Both the position numbers and the translations under genes were made by a program. Below are positions 17,557 to 26,980 of a stretch of DNA of 64,000 nucleotides, one piece after another. The stretch is taken from contig NZ_JACHKA010000001.1 of assembly GCF_014203955.1 (NCBI RefSeq), forward strand, positions 2,201,001 through 2,265,000. Direction: 5' to 3'. The notes below the pieces were generated by a model. That model searched no databases, was not told where the DNA came from, and saw only the letters and a list, made by a program, of their open reading frames with translations. Position 1 is the first letter of the stretch, and each line of letters begins with the position of its first letter. This DNA is from Sphingobium lignivorans (lineage in GTDB: Bacteria > Pseudomonadota > Alphaproteobacteria > Sphingomonadales > Sphingomonadaceae).

Positions 17557-18111
17557 TCAGGAGAAGGAAACGGTCCTGCGCCGCGCGCTGTTGCGGCGCA
17601 TCAGCGCACCGGCGATCGCGAAGCCGCCGATCATCATCGCCCAGCTCGAGGGTTCGGGAATCGCGCCCGGGTCGGACGGGGCCGGCGCCTCCGCCTGCTT
17701 CACCTGGACATAGCCGCCGAACCAGTCGCCCCAGCAATCGTTGCAGGTATAGTCGCCGACGAACTGCAGCGAGACGGCGCCCGCATTGGCATAGCCGGTG
17801 GCCGTCAGCGCGGGCGAATAGCCGATCGAGAAATCGCTGAGGATGGACACGCCGTTCAGCAGGATGTCCGTGAAGCGGAACTTCGGCGATCCCTGCATGA
17901 CGATGTCGATCTTGCTGTAGTCGGGGATGTCGAAGGTCAGCAGCTGGTCGAAATGGTCGCGGCTGGTCACCTGCACGCCCCAATAGTCGATCCCCTCCCA
18001 AGCGCTCGACGGATTGGTGATCGGGTCCGTGATGAAGGAGGTGGTTGCGGCGGCGGGTGCCGCTCCCATCGCGAGTGCCATGGCACCGGCGAGGGCATTG
18101 ATGGTCTTCAT
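17557..18111 (-). CDS. PEP-CTERM sorting-domain protein
   Basis: The 184-residue exported protein has a signal peptide (residues 1-22, ending AAPAAA), a beta-rich mature region with two close cysteines (TCNDC, 122-126), and a C-terminal sorting tail. The tail has PEP at 152-154, a hydrophobic helix WAMMIGGFAIAGAL and a basic end RRNSARRR. Such proteins are processed by exosortase and are linked to extracellular polysaccharide. No exosortase gene is visible in this window. The start at 18111 matches the signal peptide; the frame extends further upstream without homology. Confidence 0.88.
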   Translation of the reverse strand: MKTINALAGAMALAMGAAPAAATTSFITDPITNPSSAWEGIDYWGVQVTSRDHFDQLLTFDIPDYSKIDIVMQGSPKFRFTDILLNGVSILSDFSIGYSPALTATGYANAGAVSLQFVGDYTCNDCWGDWFGGYVQVKQAEAPAPSDPGAIPEPSSWAMMIGGFAIAGALMRRNSARRRTVSFS

Positions 18112-18449
18112 TGTCTGTCTCTGTTCTTCCCTGCAAGGCGCACCCACGCCTGATCGGCCTGCGCCTGCCGACTGGCCGCGCATTCCGTCAGGGGCCGGAG
18201 CTGCCTTGCTGTCCCGCGCTCCATGCTCGCGGAGCGCTGTATGAAACTGTGAACCTGGCAGGGCGTATCTTGCGCGCGCCTTGCTCGGAGCGCGGATCGC
18301 CGCGCCATGAGGGGGCCTGTCTCTCCCCGAGTCCTCCCATTTCACATCGAGCGGGCCGCAGGTGACAGCAAGAACATTACTGGCTGGTGAATGAATGCCC
18401 CTCGGGGCCTTTCTTCGTCCTGATTCAGCACGCCCATGCCCCGGCCGGC

Positions 18450-19205
18450 CTATCCCAGATGCATGAAGTCGCGCGGATAGCTGCGCATGTGTGCGCCGGC
18501 ATCGACATGGATGGTCTGCCCCGTCACCGCGCGCGCGCCGGCGAGGTAGAGCACGGCCCGCGCCACATCCTCAGGCTCGGGCAGGGCCTGGAGCGGCATC
18601 GCCTGCCCCAGCAGGGCGAGCTGCTCTGCGCCATAATCCTCGGTCGCCAGCGTCAGCCCCGGCGCCACGGCATTGACGCGCACCCGCGGCGCCAGTTCGC
18701 GCGCGGCGATGCGGGTGAAGCCGGCCAGCGCATATTTGCTCACCGTATAAGCGAGCTGGTCGCCGTGCGGTTGCGCCAGGCGCTGGTCGAGCAGATTGAC
18801 GATGCAGGCGTCTGCTTCCGCCGGCCGCTCGGCCCGCGCGAAGCTGCGCGTGAGCAGGATCGGCGCGCTTGCATTCACTGCGAAATGGTCCGCCAGTTCA
18901 TCGCCCGTCACGCTGTCGAGCCGGTCCTGCCCGAACAGCGACGCGCTGTTCACAAGGAGGTCCGGCGCCCTTCCGAAATGGGCCGCGATGGCCGGCACCA
19001 GCGTCTCGGCGCTGCCCGGCTCCAGGAAATCGGCGACGAACCCGGCCCAGGGCACGCCTGTCTCCGCGAGGCATTCGGCAAGGAAGGGATGCGGCTCGGC
19101 GTCATGGCGGCCATGGATGGCCAGCGCATAGCCCGCCCGGGCAAGGCCCATCGCGATCCGCGCGCCGAGCCGGCGATGGCCGCCGGTGACGAGCGCGAGC
19201 GGCAT
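18450..19205 (-). CDS. FolM-like pteridine reductase (SDR)
   Basis: The 251-residue SDR begins LALVTGGHRRLGARIA. The TGxxxRxG loop (residues 6-13) is characteristic of FolM/PTR1-type reductases, which prefer NADPH and reduce dihydromonapterin or dihydrofolate. NSAS replaces the usual NNAG, and YTVSK supplies the catalytic Tyr and Lys. Adjacency supports this: folE ends 11 bases upstream, so both would be cotranscribed. A GTG overlapping the folE stop (GTGA) is an in-frame alternative start adding five residues. Assignment to pterin metabolism is inferred from motif plus context. Confidence 0.7.
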   Translation of the reverse strand: MPLALVTGGHRRLGARIAMGLARAGYALAIHGRHDAEPHPFLAECLAETGVPWAGFVADFLEPGSAETLVPAIAAHFGRAPDLLVNSASLFGQDRLDSVTGDELADHFAVNASAPILLTRSFARAERPAEADACIVNLLDQRLAQPHGDQLAYTVSKYALAGFTRIAARELAPRVRVNAVAPGLTLATEDYGAEQLALLGQAMPLQALPEPEDVARAVLYLAGARAVTGQTIHVDAGAHMRSYPRDFMHLG

Positions 19206-19216
19206 GGCGGCGGCGC

Positions 19217-19825
19217 TCACTGCACGCCCATGAGGCGCAGCACTTCCTCCCGGCTCTTTTCGTCGCGCTTGAACACGCCCATCATCCGGCTGGTGCGCAT
19301 CACGGTGCCGTGGGTGCGCACCCCGCGCCCGGTCATGCAGCCATGCGTCGCCTCGATGACGACGGCCACGCCATGCGGCTTGAGATGCTCCCAAATGCAA
19401 TCGGCCACTTGCGCGGTCAGCCGCTCCTGCACCTGCAACCGGCGCGCGAAGGCCTCCAGCACGCGCGCGAGCTTGGAGATGCCGACCACATAGTCGCGCG
19501 GCAGATAGGCGATGTGCGCCTTGCCGATGATCGGCGCCATGTGATGCTCGCAATGCGACTGGAACGGGATGTCCTTGAGCATGACGATCTCGTCATAGCC
19601 GCCCACTTCATGAAAGATGCGCGAGAGATGATAGGCCGGGTCCTCGGCATAGCCCTCGCAATATTCCTTCCAGGCGCGCGCCACGCGCTTGGGCGTCTCG
19701 AGCAGACCCTCGCGATCGGGGTCGTCGCCGGCCCAGCGGATCAGCGTGCGGATGGCGTCCTTCACTTCGGCAGGCACGTCGGGCTTGCCGGGGCGGATAT
19801 CGGTTTCGACTTGCTGGCTGGCCAA
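19217..19825 (-). CDS. folE: GTP cyclohydrolase I
   Basis: FolE converts GTP to 7,8-dihydroneopterin triphosphate, the first step of folate synthesis. It has the zinc-binding cysteine and histidines in SHCEHHMAP and the second cysteine in ATHGCMTGRGV, with PERVARA-like TPKRVARAWKEY near the start. I chose the TTG at 19825 because GCGAGGGGG lies eight bases upstream and it gives about 202 residues, the family length. Longer in-frame versions start at 19891 or 19915. It precedes the FolM-like gene in a likely two-gene operon. Confidence 0.92.
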   Translation of the reverse strand: MASQQVETDIRPGKPDVPAEVKDAIRTLIRWAGDDPDREGLLETPKRVARAWKEYCEGYAEDPAYHLSRIFHEVGGYDEIVMLKDIPFQSHCEHHMAPIIGKAHIAYLPRDYVVGISKLARVLEAFARRLQVQERLTAQVADCIWEHLKPHGVAVVIEATHGCMTGRGVRTHGTVMRTSRMMGVFKRDEKSREEVLRLMGVQ

Positions 19826-20222
19826 ACGGAGCCCCCTCGCTGCACATGGGACATACGGAGCGCATGCCGGTTGATCTGATGCCGGGCACATAGGTTCCTG
19901 CGCGCCGCGATTCAACTCCCGCGATGCAGGACCGCATGGTCCGAGTCGCGGGCCGCGCCGCCCGGTGGGCAGGTCCCAAGGTGCGCAGAACGGCCTTCGC
20001 GTCCCGAAAATTCGCTCGCCTCCTCATTCGCACACAGACCTTCCGTTTACGTTAGGGTAAGGCTGGAAAATTGCTGATTCCGGCCCGTTTCCGCTGGCCC
20101 GGCACTGCCTATTTTTCGCCGCTCCTCGCGCGCTTCCCTTGCGAAAGGCAGGCCGGATACCGCATATTGCCGCCAGACCTTCGCGCCCCCCGCGCCAACA
20201 GCCGATCCACAGGAGAGCGACC

Positions 20223-21431
20223 ATGGAAGCCTTCATCTACGACGCGGTGCGCACGCCCCGGGGGCGTGGCAAGCCGGACGGGTCGCTTCACGAGATCACG
20301 CCTGTCCAGCTCGCCGTGCAGGCGCTCCAGGCGATCCGCGATCGCAACGGCATCGATACCGCCGATCTTGACGACGTCATTCTCGGCTGCGTGGCGCCGG
20401 TCGGCGAGCAGGGCACGGACATCGCGCGCATGGCGGTGCTCACGGCCGGCTTCGCGGATACGGTGCCCGGCGTGCAGATCAACCGCTTCTGCGCATCCGG
20501 GCTGGAGGCGACGAACATGGCCATCGCCAAGGTGGCGAGCGGCGAGGCCGAGCTGGCGATCGGCGGCGGCGTCGAATCCATGAGCCGCGTGCCGATGGGC
20601 GCGGATGGCGGCGCCTGGGCGTCCGATCCCGCCGTGGCCTATGCCACTTATTTCGCGCCGCAGGGCATCGGCGCGGATGTCATCGCCACCAAGTTCGGCA
20701 TCTCGCGCGACGATTGCGATGCCTATGCCGTCGAGAGCCAGCGGCGCGCCAAGGCGGCGTGGGACGAGGGCCGGTTCGCCCGGTCGATCATCCCGGTGCG
20801 CGACGTCATCGGCCAGGTCGTGCTGGATCGCGACGAGCATATGCGGCCCGAGACGACGATGCAGAGCCTCGCCGCGCTCAAGCCCAGCTTCGTGGCGATG
20901 GGCGAGGAAATGCCCGGCTTCGATACCATTGCGCTGCTCCGCTATCCCGAGCTGGAGCGCGTCAATCATGTCCATCATGCCGGCAACAGCTCGGGCATCG
21001 TGGATGGCGCGGCGGCCGTACTGGTCGGCAGCCGGGCAATGGGCGAGAAATATGGCCTTACCCCCCGCGCGCGGATGAAGGCGATGGGCTCCATCGGCTC
21101 GGAACCGATGATCATGCTCACAGGGCCGGAAAGTATCGCAGACAAGCTCTTGAAAAAGGCCGGGATGACGACCGGGGACATCGATCTCTGGGAGCTCAAC
21201 GAGGCCTTCGCCAGCGTGGTGCTGCGCTACATGCAGGCGCTGGATCTCGATCCGTCGCAGATCAACGTGAACGGCGGCGCCATTGCCATGGGGCATCCCC
21301 TGGGCGCAACCGGCGCCATGGTGCTCGGCACCGCGCTCGACGAGCTGGAGCGGTCCGGCAAGGGCACGGCGCTGGTCAATCTGTGCGTCGGCGCCGGCAT
21401 GGGCACCGGCATCATCATCGAGCGGATCTGA
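20223..21431 (+). CDS. Acetyl-CoA C-acyltransferase (thiolase)
   Basis: The 402-residue thiolase II-type enzyme performs the last step of beta-oxidation. The nucleophile is Cys90 (NRFCASGLEA); the C-terminal motifs GGAIAMGHPLGATGA (His) and NLCVGAGMG (second Cys) are intact. GGAGAG precedes the ATG at 20223. Upstream in-frame codons from 20139 lack homology. The next gene, a FadB/FadJ-type protein, starts 15 bases downstream, so together they encode the alpha and beta activities of a beta-oxidation complex. Confidence 0.93.
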   Translation: MEAFIYDAVRTPRGRGKPDGSLHEITPVQLAVQALQAIRDRNGIDTADLDDVILGCVAPVGEQGTDIARMAVLTAGFADTVPGVQINRFCASGLEATNMAIAKVASGEAELAIGGGVESMSRVPMGADGGAWASDPAVAYATYFAPQGIGADVIATKFGISRDDCDAYAVESQRRAKAAWDEGRFARSIIPVRDVIGQVVLDRDEHMRPETTMQSLAALKPSFVAMGEEMPGFDTIALLRYPELERVNHVHHAGNSSGIVDGAAAVLVGSRAMGEKYGLTPRARMKAMGSIGSEPMIMLTGPESIADKLLKKAGMTTGDIDLWELNEAFASVVLRYMQALDLDPSQINVNGGAIAMGHPLGATGAMVLGTALDELERSGKGTALVNLCVGAGMGTGIIIERI

Positions 21432-21446
21432 GAGGAGCGAAACATC

Positions 21447-23642
21447 ATGGCCACTACCCTCTCCCTGGACATCGACGGCGACGGCATCGCGCTGGTCACG
21501 ATCGACGTACCCGGCCAGTCGATGAACGTCATCACGCCGGATTTCTTCGACGATCTTGCCGGCGCGATCACGCGCATCGCCGATGACGAGGCGGTCAAGG
21601 GCGCCGTCATCAGCTCCGGAAAGGCCAGCGGCTTCATGGCCGGCATGGACCTCAAATATCTCGGGAAGATGCTTCAGGATGCCGTGTCGAACGGCGGCAC
21701 GGGTGATGGCACGGACATGGGCCAGCTCTTCGAGAGCGTGTTCCGCCTCAATGCGCTGCTGCGCCGGCTGGAGACCTGCGGCAAGCCGGTCGCCGCCGCT
21801 ATCGAGGGCACCTGCATGGGCGGTGGCCTCGAACTGGCGCTGGCCTGCCATCGCCGGGTGCTGACCAGCGATCCCCGCGTGACCATCGGCCTGCCGGAAA
21901 TCCTGGTCGGCCTCTTCCCCGGCGGCGGCGGCTCGCAGCGCCTGCCGCGCCTCGTCGGCATTCAGGGCGCCCTCATGTACATGCTGCAGGGCAAGAGCTG
22001 GCGTCCGGCCGAGGCGCTCGGCATGAAAGTGGTCGACGAGCTGGCCGAGCCCGGCAAGGCCGTCGAGGCGGCCCGGGCATGGGTGAAGGCCAATCCCGGC
22101 GCGCACACCCAGCCCTGGGATGTGAAGGGCTTCAAGGTCCCGGGCGGGTCGGGCCAGTTCAATCCCGGCTTCATCCAGACGATGATGGCCGCGACCGTGA
22201 TGACCACCAAGACCACGCAGCGGAACATGAACGCCCCGCACGCGCTGCTCTCGGCGGTCTATGAGGGCATCCAGCTGCCCATGGACAAGGCGATCCGGGT
22301 GGAAAGCAAATATTTCGCCAGGGTGGTCGCCGATCCGCAGGCCGGCAACATGGTGCGCACACTGTTCGTCTCCAAGCAGGCGGCCGAGCGCGGCGCCCGC
22401 CGCCCGGCCGGCGTCGAGAAGGCGCCGACCAAGAGGCTCGCCATGCTCGGCGCGGGCATGATGGGCGCGGGCATCGCCAATGTCGCCGCGCAGGCAGGCA
22501 TCGAAGTCGTGCTGCTGGACCGCGATCAGGCCGCGGCGGACAAGGGCAAGGCCCATGCGCAGGCGCAGATGCAGAAGCGTCTTGGCCGGGGCATGACGCC
22601 CGAGAAGATGGAGGCCGCGCTGGGCCGCATCACGCCGGTCACGGATGCGGCGGCGCTCAAGGGCTGCGATTTCGTCATCGAGGCGGTGTTCGAGGATCCG
22701 GCGATCAAGGCGGAGATCACGCAGCGCGTGGAAACCGTGCTGGGCCCGGACGTGATCTTCGGCTCCAATACTTCAACCCTGCCGATAACATCGCTTGCCA
22801 AGGCATGGACGAAACCGGAGAATTTCATCGGCGTCCATTTCTTCTCGCCGGTCGAGAAGATGCCGCTGGTGGAAATCATCATGGGCAAGCAGACCGGCGA
22901 TGCGGCGCTCGCCAAGGCGCTCGATTTCGTCGCGCAGATCCGCAAGACGCCCATCGTGGTGAATGACTCGCGCGGCTTCTACACGTCCCGCTGCTTCGGC
23001 ACTTATGTGCAGGAAGGCACGCAGATGCTGGCGGAAGGGATCAACCCGGCCCTCATCGAGAATGTCGGCCGGCAGCTCGGCATGCCGGTGGGGCCGCTCG
23101 CGGTCTCGGACGAAGTGTCCATCGAGCTGGGCCACAAGGTGACGGTGGCGACGAAGGCCGCGCTGGGCGATGCCTATGTGCCGAGCCTCGCCGACGATGT
23201 GGCCGCGCACATGGTCGCGCTGGGGCGGCTCGGCCGCAAGAACGGCAAGGGCTATTATGACTATCCGGCCGATGGCGGCCGCAAGTCGCTCTGGCCGGGC
23301 CTTGCCGCTGAATATCCCCTCGCCCTCATGCAGCCCTCTCCGCAGGCCGTGCGCGAGCGCCTGCTCTATCGCCAGCTCGTCGAGTGCGCGCGCTGCTTTG
23401 CCGAGGGTGTGCTGGTGACGCCGCAGGATGGCGACATCGGCGCGATCTTCGGCTGGGGCTTCGCGCCTTATACCGGCGGGCCGTTCAGCGCGATCGACAC
23501 GATCGACCCGGCGAAGGTGGTCGAGATACTGGACCGGCTGACGGCGGCCCATGGCGCGCGCTTCGCCCCGCCAGCCCAGTTGCGCGAGATGGCGGCGAGC
23601 GGCGCCACTTATTATGGCAAGGCAGGCGCCAGAGCGGCTTGA
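21447..23642 (+). CDS. 3-hydroxyacyl-CoA dehydrogenase / enoyl-CoA hydratase
   Basis: The 731-residue bifunctional protein has an N-terminal crotonase domain (oxyanion-hole segments near residues 58-64 and GTCMGGGLELALACH near 116-131, plus PGGGGSQRLPRLVG near 153). The dehydrogenase Rossmann domain follows (AMLGAGMMGAGIANVAAQAG near 331), then the C-terminal helical domains. It hydrates enoyl-CoA and oxidises the 3-hydroxyacyl-CoA with NAD+. It is coupled to the upstream thiolase gene. Architecture fits FadB/FadJ; I do not assign which. Confidence 0.93.
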   Translation: MATTLSLDIDGDGIALVTIDVPGQSMNVITPDFFDDLAGAITRIADDEAVKGAVISSGKASGFMAGMDLKYLGKMLQDAVSNGGTGDGTDMGQLFESVFRLNALLRRLETCGKPVAAAIEGTCMGGGLELALACHRRVLTSDPRVTIGLPEILVGLFPGGGGSQRLPRLVGIQGALMYMLQGKSWRPAEALGMKVVDELAEPGKAVEAARAWVKANPGAHTQPWDVKGFKVPGGSGQFNPGFIQTMMAATVMTTKTTQRNMNAPHALLSAVYEGIQLPMDKAIRVESKYFARVVADPQAGNMVRTLFVSKQAAERGARRPAGVEKAPTKRLAMLGAGMMGAGIANVAAQAGIEVVLLDRDQAAADKGKAHAQAQMQKRLGRGMTPEKMEAALGRITPVTDAAALKGCDFVIEAVFEDPAIKAEITQRVETVLGPDVIFGSNTSTLPITSLAKAWTKPENFIGVHFFSPVEKMPLVEIIMGKQTGDAALAKALDFVAQIRKTPIVVNDSRGFYTSRCFGTYVQEGTQMLAEGINPALIENVGRQLGMPVGPLAVSDEVSIELGHKVTVATKAALGDAYVPSLADDVAAHMVALGRLGRKNGKGYYDYPADGGRKSLWPGLAAEYPLALMQPSPQAVRERLLYRQLVECARCFAEGVLVTPQDGDIGAIFGWGFAPYTGGPFSAIDTIDPAKVVEILDRLTAAHGARFAPPAQLREMAASGATYYGKAGARAA

Positions 23643-23744
23643 TCCGCCCCGCCGCACCTGCCGCATCGCCGGGGCAAACGGCCATGGAGGCGATGGCGTC
23701 CATAGGCCCTATGCCACGGCCGGTCCGCTCGCTATAGGCCGGCC

Positions 23745-24890
23745 ATGCTTGCGAGCGACCTGCGAATTGCCCTGTTCAGCGGCAACTATAATTATGTCCG
23801 GGACGGCGCCAATCAGGCGCTCAACCGTCTGATGGGGTCGGCGCTGGCCGCGGGTGCCGCCGTGCGCGTCTATTCCCCCACCATCGCGACGCCGGCTTTC
23901 CCGCCCACGGGCGATCTCGTGTCGGTGCCGAGCTGGTCCATGCCGGGCGGCCGCGGGGAATATCGCCTCGCGCGCGGGTTGCCCGATGCGGTCAGGGCCG
24001 ATCTGGAGGCCTATCGCCCCAACATCGTCCATGTCTCCGCGCCGGACATTCTGGGCCATCGCGCCGTCTCCTGGGCGCACGCGCAGGGCATTGCCACCAT
24101 CGCGTCGCTGCACACCCGGTTCGAGACCTATCCGCGCTATTATCATCTCGGCTTCACCGAGCCGCTGCTCGTCTGGGCGCAGAAGCGCTTCTACAACCGG
24201 GTCGATCAGGTGATGGTGCCCAGCCAGAGCATGGTGACGCTGCTGCGCGAATGGGGCGTGTCGAGCCCCATCGGCGTCTGGTCGCGCGGCATCAACCACG
24301 CCCGGTTCAATCCCGGCCGGCGGGACGAGGCCTGGCGCCGCGCGCTCGGCATCGCGGAGCACGAGGTGGCGGTTGGCTTTCTCGGCCGGCTGGTGCTCGA
24401 GAAGGGGCTGGGCGTGTTTGCCGATGTCGTCGCCGCGCTCAAGGCGCGTGGCGTGCCGCACAAGGTGCTGGTCATTGGCGATGGCCCCGCGCGCGAATGG
24501 TTCGCGCGCCGCGTGCCCGAAGCGGCCTTCACCGGCTTCCAGGCCGGGGACGATCTGGGCCGCGCCGTGGCCGGTATGGACATCTTCTTCATGCCGTCGG
24601 TCACCGAGACGTTCGGCAATGTGACCACCGAGGCGATGGCCGCCGGCGTGCCCGTGGTCGCTGCCCGCGCGACCGGATCGGTCGATCTGGTGGTGGACGG
24701 CGTCACCGGCTTCCTCGTTCCGCCGCAGGATGTCAGCGCCTATGCGGACGCCATCCAGCGCCTCATCGAAGACCCTGCCCTGCGGCGCGCGGCCGGCCTC
24801 GCCAGCCACGAGCGGGTGCGCGGCTACGAGTGGGAAGAAGTCAACGCGGACATGCTCAAGGCCTATGAGGCACTCGCGCACAAGGCCTGA
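23745..24890 (+). CDS. GT4-family glycosyltransferase
   Basis: The 381-residue product has two Rossmann-like halves of the GT-B fold. The N-terminal half starts LRIALFSGNYNYVRDGANQ and contains HTRFETYPRYY. The C-terminal half has GFLGRLVLEKG near 207-217, VIGDGP near 243 and the E-x7-E type region PSVTETFGNVTTEAMAAG near 284-302. Relatives transfer mannose or sulfoquinovose to lipid acceptors; the donor and acceptor here are unknown. It stands alone, followed closely by a palindromic repeat element. Confidence 0.85.
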   Translation: MLASDLRIALFSGNYNYVRDGANQALNRLMGSALAAGAAVRVYSPTIATPAFPPTGDLVSVPSWSMPGGRGEYRLARGLPDAVRADLEAYRPNIVHVSAPDILGHRAVSWAHAQGIATIASLHTRFETYPRYYHLGFTEPLLVWAQKRFYNRVDQVMVPSQSMVTLLREWGVSSPIGVWSRGINHARFNPGRRDEAWRRALGIAEHEVAVGFLGRLVLEKGLGVFADVVAALKARGVPHKVLVIGDGPAREWFARRVPEAAFTGFQAGDDLGRAVAGMDIFFMPSVTETFGNVTTEAMAAGVPVVAARATGSVDLVVDGVTGFLVPPQDVSAYADAIQRLIEDPALRRAAGLASHERVRGYEWEEVNADMLKAYEALAHKA

Positions 24891-24908
24891 AGTGTCGGCT
24901 CTGCCCTT

Positions 24909-25129
24909 GCGGCCTGGACAAATTTCGAGGCCCTGGCGGCGCACCCTATCGTCATTAACGACGTCATCCCGGACTTGATCCGGGATCCAGCTGCCTTGAA
25001 GGTCGCCGGGCCCCAGCTGGCTTGAGAAACCGGAAGAAGCGGGATCCCGGATCAAGTCCGGGAGGACAAAGGAAAAAGCTGGAAAGCGCTTCTAGCTTCC
25101 TCAAAGTCCGCCAATTTGTCTACGCCGCA
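24909..25129. repeat. MITE-like palindromic repeat, copy 1
   Basis: The core is a long inverted repeat: GTCATCCCGGACTTGATCC on the left and GGATCAAGTCCGGGAGGAC on the right, around a variable loop. Outer imperfect terminal repeats are GCGGCCTGGACAAATT (left) and, on the other strand of the right end, GCGGCGTAGACAAATT. The whole arrangement recurs at 29218-29443. It occupies most of the gap between the glycosyltransferase and MscS genes (25130-25179 holds nothing else I recognise). Confidence 0.75.
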
Positions 25130-25179
25130 TGACTGAAGAGTTTATTGCAACCATCTGAAATAACTGTCACTAATTATCA

Positions 25180-26370
25180 TTAAACAGCAGCCCCCTCGCC
25201 CCTCGATGTGGCAGGGATCGACCCTGCCCCGCCGATCCCGCCACCCGTGTCGGAACTGCCGAGGTCCGGGCCGCCGCGATCAGGCCCGCCACGGTTCGCG
25301 CCTCCCTCGCCCGCGCCGCCGACCATGGCCACGCGCCCGCGATACTGCACCAGCGCATCGGGCATCGCGTCGCGGATGAAGGCAAGCAGCCCTTCACGCA
25401 CGTCGCAGCGCAGGTCAAAGGCCTTGGAGGCGTCCGCCGCCGTCATCAGCGCCCGCACTTCCATCGCCTCGGGCTTGGTGTCGGTCACCTGCATGTTCCA
25501 GAAGCGCCCGTCCCACAGCGGATGCGCGGTGATGATCTCGCCCACTTTCTCCCGCAGCCGGGAAATGTCGGTCGCCGGATCAAGATACCAGAAGACGCTG
25601 CCGAGCAACTGGCTGGTCTGCCGGGTCCAGTTCTGGAAACTGTCCTCGAGGAATTTGGAGACCGGCACGACGAGCCGGCGCTCGTCCCACACCTTCACCA
25701 CCACATAGGTCAGGCGGATTTCCTCGATGCGCCCCCATTCGCCCTCGATGATGACGACGTCGTCGATCCGGATCGGCTCGGTAAAGGCCATCTGAATGCC
25801 AGCGATGAGGTTCTTGAGCGCGGGCTGCGCGGCGGCGCCGACAGCCAGACCGGCAAGACCCGCCGAGGCGATCAGCGTTACCCCGATGCTCCGCACGCTG
25901 GGAATGCTCATCAGCATCATGCAGAAGGTGACGAGCAGCACGATGAAGATCGCGATCCGGTACAGGATGCCCGAGCGGGTGCGCCGCCGCCGCGCGCGCA
26001 GATTGTCCGCAACGTCGATATCGGCGCGGGCCTGGATGATGTCGAACACCACGCCCAGCACGGCGATCGCCAGCCAGCCGATCAGCGCCGGGACAAGCAG
26101 GCCGGAGAGGCGGGTCCACAGCCGCAGCCCCCCTTCGTCGAGCGCGAGGGCCGGCTGCACCAGCGACAGCGCGATCGCGACGAACAGCCAGCGGCTCGGC
26201 TGTCTGAGGCGCAGGAGCAGATTGTCGTCGATGCTCGACACGCTGCGCGCGGACGCCCTGCGCACGATCTGCACCGCAAGCCAGTGAAGGGTCAGCGCCA
26301 CGATGATCGCCGCGCCTGCCACGATCAGGCTCGCCAGCCAGCCGGGCAGCCCGGCCATCGCTCGGTCCAT
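25180..26370 (-). CDS. MscS-type mechanosensitive channel
   Basis: The 396-residue inner-membrane protein has hydrophobic helices near 10-32, 58-75, 85-112 and 135-155. The pore-lining TM3-like helix is GLAGLAVGAAAQPALKNLIAGIQMAF, followed by the MscS beta domain (IRIDDVVIIEGEWGRIEEI and RLVVPVSKFLEDSFQNWT). Family members open under membrane tension to release solutes. The C-terminus carries an unusual Gly-rich tail (about residues 353-390, GGPDRGGPDLG-like repeats). GGAGAGA precedes the ATG. Confidence 0.9.
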   Translation of the reverse strand: MDRAMAGLPGWLASLIVAGAAIIVALTLHWLAVQIVRRASARSVSSIDDNLLLRLRQPSRWLFVAIALSLVQPALALDEGGLRLWTRLSGLLVPALIGWLAIAVLGVVFDIIQARADIDVADNLRARRRRTRSGILYRIAIFIVLLVTFCMMLMSIPSVRSIGVTLIASAGLAGLAVGAAAQPALKNLIAGIQMAFTEPIRIDDVVIIEGEWGRIEEIRLTYVVVKVWDERRLVVPVSKFLEDSFQNWTRQTSQLLGSVFWYLDPATDISRLREKVGEIITAHPLWDGRFWNMQVTDTKPEAMEVRALMTAADASKAFDLRCDVREGLLAFIRDAMPDALVQYRGRVAMVGGAGEGGANRGGPDRGGPDLGSSDTGGGIGGAGSIPATSRGEGAAV

Positions 26371-26553
26371 AATGTCTCTCCGCTGATGATGCTGTCCCGT
26401 GGCAACGGCGCAGCAAGGCGGAGAGTTCCCGGGCCGGGGTCGATCGGGGAGCCGCGCGGGTTACACAGGCAGGAGAGGTCGCCCTTCCCCGCACCAGTTC
26501 AACCCCGGTTCAACAGTGTCTGTCGGGTGGGAAAGCCCGTTCGGACCGTCCTC

Positions 26554-26865
26554 TTAAGCCCAGTCGAACGTGAGCGGGGCCTCGCGGAACGCGAAACGGT
26601 CGAGATGCCGCGCAACGACGCCTTTCATCGCGTCGAGATGCTCGGGGCTGCTCGCATCGATCGTCACGTCAAGCGTCTCGTCTCGTGCATCCATGGTGAC
26701 GAGGGCATCACTGGCCCAGGTGGCGCCGCGCGCATCGCGGGGGAAAGTGATGGTGCCGTGCTCGGGCGTGAATTCCACCGCGAGATTATGAGCCCAGTGC
26801 TTGCAGAGCTGCTGGAGATAGCGGCTGCCGTTGCGGGTCGGCACGCGGGCAATGGCCTTGGTCAT
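26554..26865 (-). CDS. DUF2218 domain protein
   Basis: The 103-residue cytosolic protein starts with VPTRNGSRYLQQLCKHWAHN and has the alternating beta pattern and conserved FTPEHGTITFP of DUF2218 proteins. It ends after HLDRFAFREAPLTFDW. The biochemical role of the family is not established; members often lie near siderophore or metal genes, which is not the case here. AGGATGATG precedes the ATG. Neighbours are MscS and PadR genes on the same strand with gaps of about 115-185 bases. Confidence 0.82.
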   Translation of the reverse strand: MTKAIARVPTRNGSRYLQQLCKHWAHNLAVEFTPEHGTITFPRDARGATWASDALVTMDARDETLDVTIDASSPEHLDAMKGVVARHLDRFAFREAPLTFDWA

Positions 26866-26980
26866 GCGTTCATCATCCTGATGGTCCGAGGCGTGGACGC
26901 CGCTTCAAAGGGGAGAAGCGACGTCCATGCCTCACATTGGGTTTGCACGCGACCGGCGCAAGGCCAGCCGCGCGGGGGCT

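Noticed and set aside
18401-18425. GCCCC-TC-GGGGC hairpin followed by CTTTCTT between the PEP-CTERM and FolM-like genes
   Set aside because: The T-rich side would serve plus-strand transcripts, but both neighbours are on the minus strand.
20109-22556. An 815-codon minus-strand open frame opposite the thiolase and FadB/J genes
   Set aside because: Same reason: the plus-strand genes carry complete active sites, the antisense frame carries no domain.
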